A DNA stretch of 52,913 bases from an uncultured Lachnospiraceae bacterium (GTDB lineage Bacteria > Bacillota > Clostridia > Lachnospirales > Lachnospiraceae), in contig CAMWLG010000015.1 of the NCBI GenBank assembly GCA_947175035.1, positions 1-52,913 of the forward strand, read 5' to 3'. The notes beneath the pieces were generated by a model. It did not search any database. It was not told where the DNA came from and was given only the letters and a program-made list of their open reading frames with translations. The position numbers and the translations under genes were made by a program. Positions 8,694 through 17,493 of this stretch are shown in pieces; the first letter of the stretch is position 1; each line of letters begins with the position of its first letter.

Positions 8694-9422
8694 TCAGTTC
8701 GCCGCGTTCTCTTCCTCCGGCACTACAGACAAATCCACGGTTCCGGTCTCCTTGTTGATAACACCAAACAATTCCCCTATTCCATCCATGTACTCAGGCA
8801 TATCCGGAAGAACATAATCCTTATTCATTCCCTTGATACTATAATATGCAATATCAATGGTTCCTTCAATCTGAAGATTCTCATCCGAAACCTTTCGATA
8901 AGAAATCGCATCAATCCCCACTCTGTAAGGACTGGCATAGATTTTCTCAACACATGCTTTTAAATTGCCATAATCCGTAATATTGCTATAAGTAGCTGTC
9001 TTCTCCACGAAATCAATCTGTTCCTTATACTCCTCTGTGCCCGCGGCAGTCACCACCCCCGATGCAATGGAATGAATGTTCTCGGAAGCGCCTATGCCAA
9101 TACTCTGAAAGTTGATAATCGCCGTAGCGTTCATATCTACCGCCATCATGATAGCATCTTCTTCCTTAGCATCCCCTGGATAATCCGCGGTACGAACCTC
9201 AATATCCTCCAGCATCTGCTTCTGCTGCGCCTTGTAAGTCCCCATGTTCACAAAGTATTGCTCCAACTCATTTACCTCTGCCTCCAGGGTGTCATTGCTG
9301 GCTTTGAGTGCCTCCGTCTTCGTCTTGTAATCGCTGAACACCATACTGTATACCACAGCACAGACACCAATAACCAACACTACTACTAATGCAAACACTT
9401 GCTTCTTTGTTATATTCTTCAT
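8694..9422 (-). CDS. pilO: PilO-like type IV pilus inner-membrane protein
   Basis: About 242 residues: a short cytoplasmic N-terminus, one membrane helix (ITKKQVFALVVVLVIGVCAVVYSMV), a coiled-coil stretch (TKTEALKASNDTLEAEVNELEQYF) and an extracytoplasmic ferredoxin-like domain. That is the PilO/GspM layout. PilO pairs with PilN and links the assembly ATPase platform to the growing pilus. The gene lies directly after the pilM-pilN fusion, as expected. GTG at 9423-9425 or ATG at 9420-9422 could be the start; both follow GGGAGG. The family call rests on layout and context, since PilO sequences are poorly conserved. Confidence 0.75.
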   Translation of the reverse strand: MKNITKKQVFALVVVLVIGVCAVVYSMVFSDYKTKTEALKASNDTLEAEVNELEQYFVNMGTYKAQQKQMLEDIEVRTADYPGDAKEEDAIMMAVDMNATAIINFQSIGIGASENIHSIASGVVTAAGTEEYKEQIDFVEKTATYSNITDYGNLKACVEKIYASPYRVGIDAISYRKVSDENLQIEGTIDIAYYSIKGMNKDYVLPDMPEYMDGIGELFGVINKETGTVDLSVVPEEENAAN

Positions 9423-9439
9423 CACCCTAATCCTCCCGC

Positions 9440-11131
9440 TTAGTTTTGTGCAGCGCTGTCGCCTGCTCCCGCAGCCGTGTTTTCCACCACACTGTTGTCA
9501 ATCTCGACAGGATAATAAATACAATTCACGGTAAACACAACTCTTGTCTCCACGGCCTCAACACCCAGCTCATCTTCATTTCTGTTTTGATCCTCCTTCT
9601 TGATCTCTTCCTCATTGACAGACTCAACCACAACATTCATCACGCTCTCAAAGCTACGCAAAGTATTGACTATCTTCGCTGCGGTGCCCTTGTCGTCCAC
9701 AATCATCTGCATGATGCACTGCTCGTCATCGGAAGAAAATTCCTTCAACACCACATTGTAAGGCAGTTTCTCCTCAAGTTCTGCCAAAAACAGGAGCAAA
9801 TTGTCGTTTGCATGCTTAGACATGCTGGTTCCCTTTAAAATCTCCTCATACAAGCTCTTCGTCCCCAGCATAGCATCATAAGCCTTCTTGCCCTCTTCAT
9901 ATTTGACCTTCAGATCCGTCAGCTCTTTCTCCCGCGCCTGCTGTTCTTTATATGGCAGAATAGACATCACCACCATAACAACCGCCACGACCACACCGAG
10001 GATACCGACCAAAATAGACGCCACCGTATAATTGGGCTCCTTGCTCACCTTGACCTTGGGGTCATCATGCAGGAAACCATCCACCGCAAATCCTGCACCA
10101 ATACAGGAGAAGAAAGCGTCACTCTTCTGCTTGACATCCGTATCAAAAACTTCCACATCATAGGACATTCCCGCCTTGCGGCACACAATGCCCAGCGCTT
10201 CACCCAAAATCTCCGGCACACCCACAAACTGTGCGCCCAAACCGATAATAGACACATTCTCAATCTCTGCACCGTCAAAGTGGGAGTTGAAATAATCAAA
10301 TACTCTCATGACACCGTTGAGCATAGGATTCAAAGCCTCGCTCACGGCAACCCTCGCCTCAGGACGCCCTGCATCCTTCATATTGGAAACAGGCTCCGCA
10401 GTACAGTTCTGCCTGGTAATCAATCGCCATACCGCCAAAGTATCCCCCGCAGCAAAGCTGGGCTGGGTAGCCACCACGTTCATGGCATCACCAACACCAT
10501 AGTTGATGCTTCTCTGCAGCATCAGCACGCCATCCTTCACCACGCTGATAATGGAATATTTTTCCTCCATCTTGATGATAGCCTGGCATCCGCTTGCCCG
10601 CTGGGTTCTCGCCGCCTCAATAATCGACGCTCCGCTACAGCAGACATTTACAATATCCAGATCACATGCATCCGCCAACTTCCGATAGGAATTCAGCATG
10701 GACTTCTCAGCCGCGAAAACTAACACCTTATGTTTCCCCTGATCAGGTCCATCCGTCAGTGTCTGTGTCAGGGACTGCGTCACCTCATACTCTGCAAGGC
10801 TTACAGGGAAATACTCACTCAAATTCGCCTGTACCACAGAAGGAATCTGTGCCTCTTTCACGCCGGGTACCGTCACCTCACGGTTGATGATCTTTGCAGA
10901 AGCAACCGTAAATATTACCCTCTTGGTCTTAATACCGTTACGGGCAATAGTCTCCTTAATAGCATATGCCAAGTCCTTCATCTTGTTTTCCGCAATATAA
11001 CCGTCCGTCACGGCGCCTGCGGGCGTAATCGCCTCGAGACACTGATAGACCTTCGGTCTTTTTACCTTGTGATCCATCTCACACAGCTTGATTACGGAAT
11101 GCCCAAGCTCAATACTAAGTATTCTCGCCAT
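9440..11131 (-). CDS. pilM: PilM-PilN fusion, actin-like pilus platform protein
   Basis: 563 residues. Residues 1 to about 345 form a PilM-type actin-like ATPase, starting MARILSIELGHSVIKLCEMD, with conserved glycine-rich segments such as IIGLGAQFVG. A membrane helix follows (about 367-390, ASILVGILGVVVAVVMVVMSI), then a coiled coil and a globular PilN-like domain. In Gram-negative systems PilM and PilN are separate proteins bound through the PilN N-terminal peptide; here they are one chain, which fixes their stoichiometry. The ATG has GGAGGG 9 bases upstream. It precedes pilO in the operon. Confidence 0.87.
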   Translation of the reverse strand: MARILSIELGHSVIKLCEMDHKVKRPKVYQCLEAITPAGAVTDGYIAENKMKDLAYAIKETIARNGIKTKRVIFTVASAKIINREVTVPGVKEAQIPSVVQANLSEYFPVSLAEYEVTQSLTQTLTDGPDQGKHKVLVFAAEKSMLNSYRKLADACDLDIVNVCCSGASIIEAARTQRASGCQAIIKMEEKYSIISVVKDGVLMLQRSINYGVGDAMNVVATQPSFAAGDTLAVWRLITRQNCTAEPVSNMKDAGRPEARVAVSEALNPMLNGVMRVFDYFNSHFDGAEIENVSIIGLGAQFVGVPEILGEALGIVCRKAGMSYDVEVFDTDVKQKSDAFFSCIGAGFAVDGFLHDDPKVKVSKEPNYTVASILVGILGVVVAVVMVVMSILPYKEQQAREKELTDLKVKYEEGKKAYDAMLGTKSLYEEILKGTSMSKHANDNLLLFLAELEEKLPYNVVLKEFSSDDEQCIMQMIVDDKGTAAKIVNTLRSFESVMNVVVESVNEEEIKKEDQNRNEDELGVEAVETRVVFTVNCIYYPVEIDNSVVENTAAGAGDSAAQN

Positions 11132-11260
11132 TTCTATGTACCCTCCATGAATGTTTTATGGCACCTGATTTCTGGCGCCTATCTATAGTCACTTTGCGAA
11201 ACAAATTCATACCCTATAATCTGTTCAACAAAATTCCCTTTCCTCATCATAAAACCAACC

Positions 11261-12019
11261 CTAAAATCCCATCACTCTAAGATACCAACTTAAGAACTCA
11301 TTGCCCCACATCACGGCAATCGCCGTGCCCAGAGCCAAATACGGCCCCATCGCCAACACACGGTCAGCCTTCGTCAGCCGCATGCGAAGCACATGGATCA
11401 CAGACCCCAAAATACATCCAAACACAAAAGCCAGAATATTTAATCTCCATCCCAGAAGTAAACCTGTTGCTGCCATCAACCTGACATCACCGCCGCCAAT
11501 CGCAACACCCCCCGAGACTCTGTAGATCACATACAAGAACAAACTGACAGCTATGAGGCCGATTGCATACTCAAGCCAATTCGACAAGTCAGTCACCAAG
11601 CGAATCAGCCCCAGTGCCAGTATAAACAAATTGAAACCTATGGGTATTTCATAGGTTCTAAAATCAATCACACTCAATGTAAGGAGTGCGCTGAAGAGTA
11701 GGCAATAGAGCACGGACTCCACGCTCCAGCCATACTTGAGCACAACCGCCAAGTACAGCACCCCGTTCAGTCCCTCGATCAGAGGGTACTGAACGGAGAT
11801 ATTTGCCTTGCATTTGCGACACTTACCTCCCAATGCCATGAAGCTGAAAAGGGGAATCAAATCATACCACCTCAGCTGATACCCGCAGCTCATACAATGA
11901 GAGCGGGTCATGGCGATATTCTCCTTCTTTGGCACTCGATAAATCAAAACATTCAGGAAACTGCCAATTACAATTCCGTATAGGAACACAATGATATAGA
12001 GAAGTATCTCAGGAAGCAT
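11261..12019 (-). CDS. pilD: Prepilin peptidase/N-methyltransferase PilD
   Basis: Membrane aspartyl protease that removes prepilin leaders and methylates the new N-terminus. The 252-residue protein has the N-terminal cytoplasmic loop with two zinc-binding CxxC pairs (CMSCGYQL and CRKCKANI). Catalytic aspartates are seen in VIDFRTYEIP and in the GGGDVRLMA motif. About seven or eight membrane helices can be seen. It should process PilA and the other prepilins of this operon, all of which have a Gly at -1. Confidence 0.95.
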   Translation of the reverse strand: MLPEILLYIIVFLYGIVIGSFLNVLIYRVPKKENIAMTRSHCMSCGYQLRWYDLIPLFSFMALGGKCRKCKANISVQYPLIEGLNGVLYLAVVLKYGWSVESVLYCLLFSALLTLSVIDFRTYEIPIGFNLFILALGLIRLVTDLSNWLEYAIGLIAVSLFLYVIYRVSGGVAIGGGDVRLMAATGLLLGWRLNILAFVFGCILGSVIHVLRMRLTKADRVLAMGPYLALGTAIAVMWGNEFLSWYLRVMGF

Positions 12020-12080
12020 GTAGGGTGTGTCCTTTCAAATGTATAGTCTTACAAGTCATATCTCAACAATATTGATTCTC

Positions 12081-12485
12081 TTAGTTGGTCCAATTAGTTT
12101 TAATGCTGAAAGTACCAGTAGAGGACTTGAAATCAACATTAATTACTGCCTTCTTGGTGCCATATGCCTTGGAAGAAAGAAAAATTGTGTCAGGAATAGC
12201 CTTGCGGATCTCAGTCTGCAATGCAGTACAACCAGATTCAACCTGCTTATTGTTCTGAACAGTTACTGTTGTGCTTGTGCCAACAGCTCTGTAAACCTCG
12301 TCAACAGACAGAGCAATCTGAGTTGCATTCTGAACCTCGCCTACTGCTGACAGATCTTTCTGTACGCGGGAGCTCTCAACATACTTGATGAACTGAGGTG
12401 CCAGAACACCCATCAATACAGCCATAATCGCGATAACGATGATCAGCTCTACCAGTGAAAAACCCTTGTTATTCATCTTTTTCAT
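12081..12485 (-). CDS. pilA: Major type IV pilin PilA-like
   Basis: 134-residue prepilin with the short leader MKKMNNKG and mature start FSLVELIIVIAIMAVLMGVLAPQF: Phe at +1, Glu at +5, followed by the long alpha-1 helix. The small C-terminal domain fits a Gram-positive major pilin. Only one cysteine is present, so a C-terminal disulfide loop is unlikely. The start has GGAG about 10 bases upstream. The gap before it contains a GC-rich stem and a short dyad, which may help it accumulate more than its neighbours. Confidence 0.9.
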   Translation of the reverse strand: MKKMNNKGFSLVELIIVIAIMAVLMGVLAPQFIKYVESSRVQKDLSAVGEVQNATQIALSVDEVYRAVGTSTTVTVQNNKQVESGCTALQTEIRKAIPDTIFLSSKAYGTKKAVINVDFKSSTGTFSIKTNWTN

Positions 12486-12520
12486 AATACCATTTCTCCT
12501 TTTCTTTTTAATAATTGGTT

Positions 12521-12573
12521 GACATGTCTCATGTCTATATCTTATTCACCTCCCCTCCCTACACAGGGGGGTG
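12521..12573 (-). promoter_or_regulatory. Stem-loop and dyad in the pilC-pilA gap
   Basis: A GC-rich hairpin can form from 547-555 (CACC-T-CCCC) pairing with 12566-12573, with the T as a bulge. Closer to pilA lies an inverted repeat, GACATG (12521-12526) and CATGTC (12530-12535), around a TCT loop. There is no T-tract, so it is not a classical terminator. It may be a processing or stabilising stem at the 5' end of a pilA transcript, or a protein-binding site. I see no convincing -35/-10 pair here. Confidence 0.4.
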
Positions 12574-12593
12574 GATAATTCAAAATAAGAATC

Positions 12594-13808
12594 TTACAGG
12601 CTATCCAACGCCTGATACATGGTAAGCATCGGAGCCATACATGCGCCGACCAATCCGCCGACCACCACAGCCAGCACGATAATGATCATGGGCTCCATGG
12701 CTGCCATCAATGCCTGTACCGCCATCTCCACCTCTTCATCATAGTAATCCGCCAGCTTATCCAGCATCTCCTCCGAGTTACCGGCTTCCTCGCCGATTCG
12801 CACCATATGATACATCATAGGTGGGAACAGTCCGCATTCCTCCAAAGGCCTTGAGAGAGGCATACCTATGGTCACCTCATCCTTGGCGTGCGCCAGCGCC
12901 TCCTGGAAATGCACATTGGTCACCACGCTCGACACAATCTCCACAGCCTCGATCAGCGACACACCGGCGCCCAGCAGAGTGCTCAGGGTTCTGGCCGTCA
13001 AGGAGGATGCGGATTTAATCGTCATGTTGCTGAGAATCGGTATCTTGATCGCCAGCTTGCCAAATAGATGCTTTCCACTATCCGTCTTGGAGTAGCTTAT
13101 CACCGCAAACACCAGCGCTGCCACCACCGGTATGATAATAAACCAATAATCAATCAACGCATCACTCATTGCCACATACATCTTGGTGATCCACGGGAGC
13201 TCCGTGCCCATGTCCGCAAACATCGTGGCATAGTTCGGGATAACCACCACCAGCATGACCACAGAAACCACAATCGCCACAACACAGACCGCAATCGGAT
13301 AAATCATAGCCTTTTTGATCATGGACTGGGTCTTGGCACTCCGCTCCAACTGCACAGACACGCGATCCAAGGCAGTATCCAAATTACCGGACGCCTCACC
13401 CGCCGCCACCATGTTAATCATCAGTTCCGGGAAAACATCCGTATGAATCGCCATGGCCGTCGCCAGGCTCTCACCCCTCTCCACGTCCAAGCGAACCTCA
13501 TTGATCGTAGCGCGCAGCTTCTTGTGCTCCGTCTGCTCAGACAACATCTTCAGCGCTTCGATCATGGTCACACCCGCCCTCGTCATGCTGACAAACTGAC
13601 GGCACATAACACTCAGATCCCTAGGCTTCGGCTTGCCTCCAAAGCCAGGTTTCAATGGTTTGGAAAAGGCTCCCTGTTCCTTGATACTGAGCAGAGTCAA
13701 TTCCTTTCGCTTGGCCTCCTGCCTTGCCGCCTCGATAGTTTCCGCATCGAAGCTGCCCTTAACTTCCTTGCCCGTCTTATCGACAGCAACATAAGAAAAT
13801 GCTGGCAT
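12594..13808 (-). CDS. pilC: Type IV pilus platform protein PilC
   Basis: 404-residue polytopic inner-membrane protein of the GspF/PilC family that couples the ATPase to pilin insertion. It has the N-terminal MPAFSYVAVDKTGKEVKGSFDAET segment and two T2SF cytoplasmic four-helix domains (about 70-190 and 270-395), with the repeated family motif seen as AAGEASGNLDTAL and RIGEEAGNSEEML. Three membrane helices separate them. It follows pilB after 32 bases and precedes pilA. Confidence 0.96.
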   Translation of the reverse strand: MPAFSYVAVDKTGKEVKGSFDAETIEAARQEAKRKELTLLSIKEQGAFSKPLKPGFGGKPKPRDLSVMCRQFVSMTRAGVTMIEALKMLSEQTEHKKLRATINEVRLDVERGESLATAMAIHTDVFPELMINMVAAGEASGNLDTALDRVSVQLERSAKTQSMIKKAMIYPIAVCVVAIVVSVVMLVVVIPNYATMFADMGTELPWITKMYVAMSDALIDYWFIIIPVVAALVFAVISYSKTDSGKHLFGKLAIKIPILSNMTIKSASSLTARTLSTLLGAGVSLIEAVEIVSSVVTNVHFQEALAHAKDEVTIGMPLSRPLEECGLFPPMMYHMVRIGEEAGNSEEMLDKLADYYDEEVEMAVQALMAAMEPMIIIVLAVVVGGLVGACMAPMLTMYQALDSL

Positions 13809-13840
13809 TTCTCACCCTCCCGGTTCTGTAAAATAAGCTG

Positions 13841-15532
13841 TTATTCATCAAAGGAAACTCGCATCATCTCGCTGAAGGAAGTAACCCCTTCCAGCACATA
13901 TTCCGTGGCGCTCATGCGAAGTGTCCGCATCCCCTCCGCCATGGCCTGTTCCTTCAACCGCTCCGCTCCCTCGCGTTTGCTGATAATACGCTTCAACGCC
14001 GGTGTCATCTTCATAATCTCATAGACACCGATTCGCCCTTTATATCCCGTGTCCGCACACTGCGGGCACCCGCAGGGCTCATATATGGTCACTTCCTGAG
14101 TCTCAGGAATATTCATCATCCTCTTCTCTTCAGGCGCCGCCTGTTTGGCAGTTTTACAAGCAGGGCACAGTCTGCGAACCAGACGCTGGGCAATGATACC
14201 TACCACAGAATCCGCTATCAGGTACGACTCCAACCCCATATCCTCCAGACGAGTGACCGTACTCGCTGTAGAGTTGGTATGTAGCGTACTCACTACCATA
14301 TGGCCGGTGATAGATGCCTGCACCGCGATAGACGCCGTCTCCTGGTCACGGATCTCACCAATCATGATAATGTCCGGATCCTGACGCAGAATAGAGCGAA
14401 GCGCCGAGGCAAAGGTCAAATCCGCCTTATTGTTCGTCTGAACCTGGTTGATGCCGTCAATATTCGCCTCCACAGGATCCTCAACCGTGATAATATTCAC
14501 ATCCTCGGTATTCAATTCGCTGAGGGCCGTATACAAGGTCGTGGATTTACCGGAACCGGTAGGCCCGGTAACCAGCATAATCCCGTGAGGGTTCTTCAAT
14601 ATGTAATCGAACTGTTCCATCTCGTATTGTTTCAGACCCAGCTGGCTCTTCTCTCGGTTCAGCGCCGTCTTCATGGCAAGACGCATTACGACTTTCTCGC
14701 CGTATACCGTCGGCAGGATAGAAACACGGATATCATATTCCACTCGGTCTACCATCTGTGTGATACGACCGTCCTGAGGCTTTCTCTTCTCAGAGATGTC
14801 CATGCCGCCGATGATCTTGATACGGGCAATGATGGAAGAAAGAACACTGGTACTGTAGCGCATGCGCTCGTACAGTGCACCGTCAATTCGGTAGCGCACC
14901 CGGATATAGGTCTCCATGGGTTCTATATGTATATCGGACGCACGCTGTCTCGCTGCCTTCTCGATGATTTCCTTCACCAACGCCACGATAGGCGAGCTAT
15001 TCAGCGCCTCGTTGTCTTCCTCGTCAGCCGCGACATCCAGTTTCTTCTCCTTGGCGTACGCCTCCAGCGCGGAGCTCATCTCCTTCTGGCCGAAGAACTT
15101 GTCGATAGCCATCATGATGCTTCGGCTGGTCGCCACCACCGGTTCCACCTGATAGTTGGTGATCAGATTGATGTCGTCCTGAGCGTTATAGTCCAGTGGA
15201 TCCGCCATCGCCACCCGAAGGACACTCAAGTTATCCTCCCTAAACGAGTACGGGAACACCACATTCTTCTTCAGGACGTCTATGGAAACCAGATCAAGAA
15301 TCGATTTCTCCACCGTCACATTCGCCAGATCCACAGTGTCCAAACCCAGCTGCTGGCTCAGAGCCATCACCAGATTATCCTCATTCACAATATTCTGTTC
15401 TACCAGATACTCTCCCAGCTTCTTACCCGCCTTACGGTGTTCCGTCAATGCCGACGCAAGCTGTTCCTCCGTGAGCAGGCGGCTGTTTACAAGGAGTTCT
15501 CCCAAACGAATCTTTCTTCTGCCAAAATCCAT
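13841..15532 (-). CDS. pilB: Type IV pilus assembly ATPase PilB
   Basis: Cytoplasmic hexameric motor for pilus extension, 563 residues. Residues 8 to about 150 form an MshEN domain with two tandem 24-residue-type motifs (RLGELLVNSRLLTEEQL and KLGEYLVEQNIVNEDNL); such domains can bind cyclic di-GMP. The ATPase core has Walker A GPTGSGKST (323-331), an Asp box (ITVEDPVE), Walker B/secretion motif IIMIGEIRDQETA (about 388-400) and a zinc site from Cys456, Cys459 and the CGCPQC segment. The first gene of the pilus operon, just behind the promoter. No PilT retraction ATPase is present in the window. Confidence 0.96.
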   Translation of the reverse strand: MDFGRRKIRLGELLVNSRLLTEEQLASALTEHRKAGKKLGEYLVEQNIVNEDNLVMALSQQLGLDTVDLANVTVEKSILDLVSIDVLKKNVVFPYSFREDNLSVLRVAMADPLDYNAQDDINLITNYQVEPVVATSRSIMMAIDKFFGQKEMSSALEAYAKEKKLDVAADEEDNEALNSSPIVALVKEIIEKAARQRASDIHIEPMETYIRVRYRIDGALYERMRYSTSVLSSIIARIKIIGGMDISEKRKPQDGRITQMVDRVEYDIRVSILPTVYGEKVVMRLAMKTALNREKSQLGLKQYEMEQFDYILKNPHGIMLVTGPTGSGKSTTLYTALSELNTEDVNIITVEDPVEANIDGINQVQTNNKADLTFASALRSILRQDPDIIMIGEIRDQETASIAVQASITGHMVVSTLHTNSTASTVTRLEDMGLESYLIADSVVGIIAQRLVRRLCPACKTAKQAAPEEKRMMNIPETQEVTIYEPCGCPQCADTGYKGRIGVYEIMKMTPALKRIISKREGAERLKEQAMAEGMRTLRMSATEYVLEGVTSFSEMMRVSFDE

Positions 15533-15608
15533 CTCTTTCTAATCCCGTCCTCATCTATTCCAGCTTATTAATATGCACAATAAGAGCAATTATTAATTAT
15601 CTATAAAC

Positions 15609-15637
15609 ATTCTACCTCAATCAACACCTCATGTCAA
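15609..15637 (-). promoter_or_regulatory. Sigma-A promoter of the type IV pilus operon
   Basis: On the minus strand a consensus TTGACA (15632-15637) and TAGAAT (15609-15614) are separated by 17 bases, about 75 bases before the pilB start. The -35 box touches the terminator hairpin of the upstream operon. Confidence 0.8.
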
Positions 15638-15639
15638 GC

Positions 15640-15656
15640 AAAAACCCCATGGGTTT
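15640..15656 (-). terminator. Possible short terminator of the glycopolymer operon
   Basis: On the minus strand AAACCC and GGGTTT (15651-15656 and 15642-15647) form a 6-bp stem with a 3-base loop, followed by only two or three T residues. It lies 20 bases after the last glycosyltransferase stop. The short stem and tail make it weak, so partial readthrough into pilB is possible. Confidence 0.4.
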
Positions 15657-15677
15657 GACACTTAAATATCATAATTT

Positions 15678-17474
15678 CTACTGCTGCCCCAATTCCACTA
15701 CAAAGAATAACGCCCCCTGGATTGTCACGAGTCCCTTCAAACGATAACTGTCCTCCCCGGACAGTTTCGCAATCAAGTCCGTGCAGTCCGTCTGCCCCGG
15801 AATACTTGTCTCCCCGTTCTCCGCAATCCCCGGCGATTCCGTTGCCTTGCGTTCCCCCTCCGGCTTCTGGGTAAAATGGTCAATATGTACCAAAGCATAA
15901 TTCACGGGCTTGCCCTCTCCCCTGACATTCTGCAAAAGATCTTGCTCTATATTCAGCCCGGCAATAAAACATTCGTCGGTGTCTTGCAGATACACGGACA
16001 GACTTGGCATCATCACATTCATATATCCCGTGGACGGACAGATCACAAGCACACGCTTTCCCTCAAAAAGCTCTGTCAAATTCCCACAATCCCCATAGAT
16101 CTCACACGAATATGGGTAGGGGACTGCTAACTGCTGATATGCGGCTTCGCAGACCACCAGCGCCCCCACGATCACCGCCGCCCATCTTCCCGCCCGGGGA
16201 ATCAGCGAAAGCAGCCGGTACACCCCCACCACGGCAAGCATGCACAAGAGCGGAAATGTAAGACACACAAAACGCATACGGAACGCCTCGTTTAACCACA
16301 CATCCACCGTCAGGGCCGTCACAAGATAGATGGAAAAACACGCCGACAGGATAAACACCGGCGTATAGTCCATCACATGCAAGAACTTCCACACCTTCCC
16401 CGGACAACTTTTGATCTTCCCCATCAGAACCGGAAACCACGGCTCATCCCGAAAAGGAAGCAGCAAAAGCACCGCTGCCACGATCAGGGCAAGCAGCAGC
16501 GGAATCGTGATATTCCAAAAGGCAGTCTCAAAATAGCTTGTGGCAAAACCGAAATTAAACTGCAGCATGTTGCTGATCAGCATCCTGACCTGAGTGTCCG
16601 TGGGATACAACTTTGGGAACACGGTGTCTTTCTGGGTAATATGGTCAAACATTGCAGGAAATACTGCAAACGCGGCAAGCAGCGCCGCCAAAACGCTCCC
16701 GCCATAAAGAAACATGCTCCTGATTCCACGCTTTAGAAGCAGCCAAAGGCAGAATAGCGCCGTGAAAACACCCATAAATGCGATGGCATAATAGTGGGTC
16801 AAAAAGGCGAGGAATGCCGTGACCCCCGCGGCCGCCAAAGTGCTCTTGCGGAATTTCGCCTTCTCCACATACTGATGATACAGACAGATTCCCCAATAGG
16901 TGAACGCCACGCACAGCAGGGTGAGCAGACTGTACTGTCGTATATACGTGAAAGTACACAAGCCCCCCTGCCCGCCCCCGTAAAACGCACAGACAAGAAA
17001 TGCTGCCGCCTCCGACCCGGAAAGCCTTTCAGCGGCAAGAAACAAGAAAAGCTGCGTCCCTAAGAAAAATACTAAATTGAGCGCCAAACCGTACCACCAG
17101 GAGAATTGATTCGGGAAGAAGGAACATACCGTGTGCAACATCATATAATAAAGGGGCGGATGGCAGTCCAGCACCTGATTGGAATATACCGAACCATAGG
17201 CAAAACGCTCCGTTGGCTGCACGGTGATATAGTTTTTGAACACATTGCCCGATATCCATTGATTGGTATTTTCTGTCAAATCAATATAGAATTCGCGATA
17301 GGAAACACCCTCCTGCAGATGCAAAAAGGGGCGGTAATAGCTGTTGGCAAGCCCATAACTCCACGCTTCGTCCGAATGATACCCTTCCTTTACATTGACA
17401 AACGTATATACAATATTGCCCGTCTGTATCAATACCAGCAATATCAACGCAAAATAGAACCCCTTCCTCTTCAT
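15678..17474 (-). CDS. GT-C fold membrane glycosyltransferase, paralog 1
   Basis: 598-residue polytopic membrane protein of the ArnT/PMT (GT39-like) superfamily. After the first membrane helix the extracytoplasmic loop carries HSDEAWSYG, the Asp-Glu catalytic signature of this superfamily. Next come CHPPLYYMMLHTVCSFFPNQFSWWYG and about ten more helices, then a soluble C-terminal domain. Such enzymes take a sugar from a polyprenyl-phosphate carrier and attach it on the outer face of the membrane. It is one of three clear paralogs in this operon (19493-21322 and 27423-29279). All end with a C-terminal part containing a CT.LI motif and a hydrophobic strand. The last gene of the operon. The donor sugar and acceptor cannot be read from the sequence. 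Confidence 0.8.
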   Translation of the reverse strand: MKRKGFYFALILLVLIQTGNIVYTFVNVKEGYHSDEAWSYGLANSYYRPFLHLQEGVSYREFYIDLTENTNQWISGNVFKNYITVQPTERFAYGSVYSNQVLDCHPPLYYMMLHTVCSFFPNQFSWWYGLALNLVFFLGTQLFLFLAAERLSGSEAAAFLVCAFYGGGQGGLCTFTYIRQYSLLTLLCVAFTYWGICLYHQYVEKAKFRKSTLAAAGVTAFLAFLTHYYAIAFMGVFTALFCLWLLLKRGIRSMFLYGGSVLAALLAAFAVFPAMFDHITQKDTVFPKLYPTDTQVRMLISNMLQFNFGFATSYFETAFWNITIPLLLALIVAAVLLLLPFRDEPWFPVLMGKIKSCPGKVWKFLHVMDYTPVFILSACFSIYLVTALTVDVWLNEAFRMRFVCLTFPLLCMLAVVGVYRLLSLIPRAGRWAAVIVGALVVCEAAYQQLAVPYPYSCEIYGDCGNLTELFEGKRVLVICPSTGYMNVMMPSLSVYLQDTDECFIAGLNIEQDLLQNVRGEGKPVNYALVHIDHFTQKPEGERKATESPGIAENGETSIPGQTDCTDLIAKLSGEDSYRLKGLVTIQGALFFVVELGQQ

Positions 17475-17493
17475 CCTATGCCCCTATCCCTTT

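Noticed and set aside
12486..12593. Possible cyclic di-GMP riboswitch before pilA
   Set aside because: Clostridial pilA genes can have one, but the 108-base gap lacks the conserved GEMM-I or GEMM-II core and is too short for most forms. Only a simple stem and a dyad are seen.
14300..15571. Long plus-strand open frame of 423 codons opposite pilB
   Set aside because: It lies fully on the antisense of a gene with every PilB motif, lacks a Shine-Dalgarno and encodes a His/Arg-rich, low-complexity protein typical of a shadow frame.
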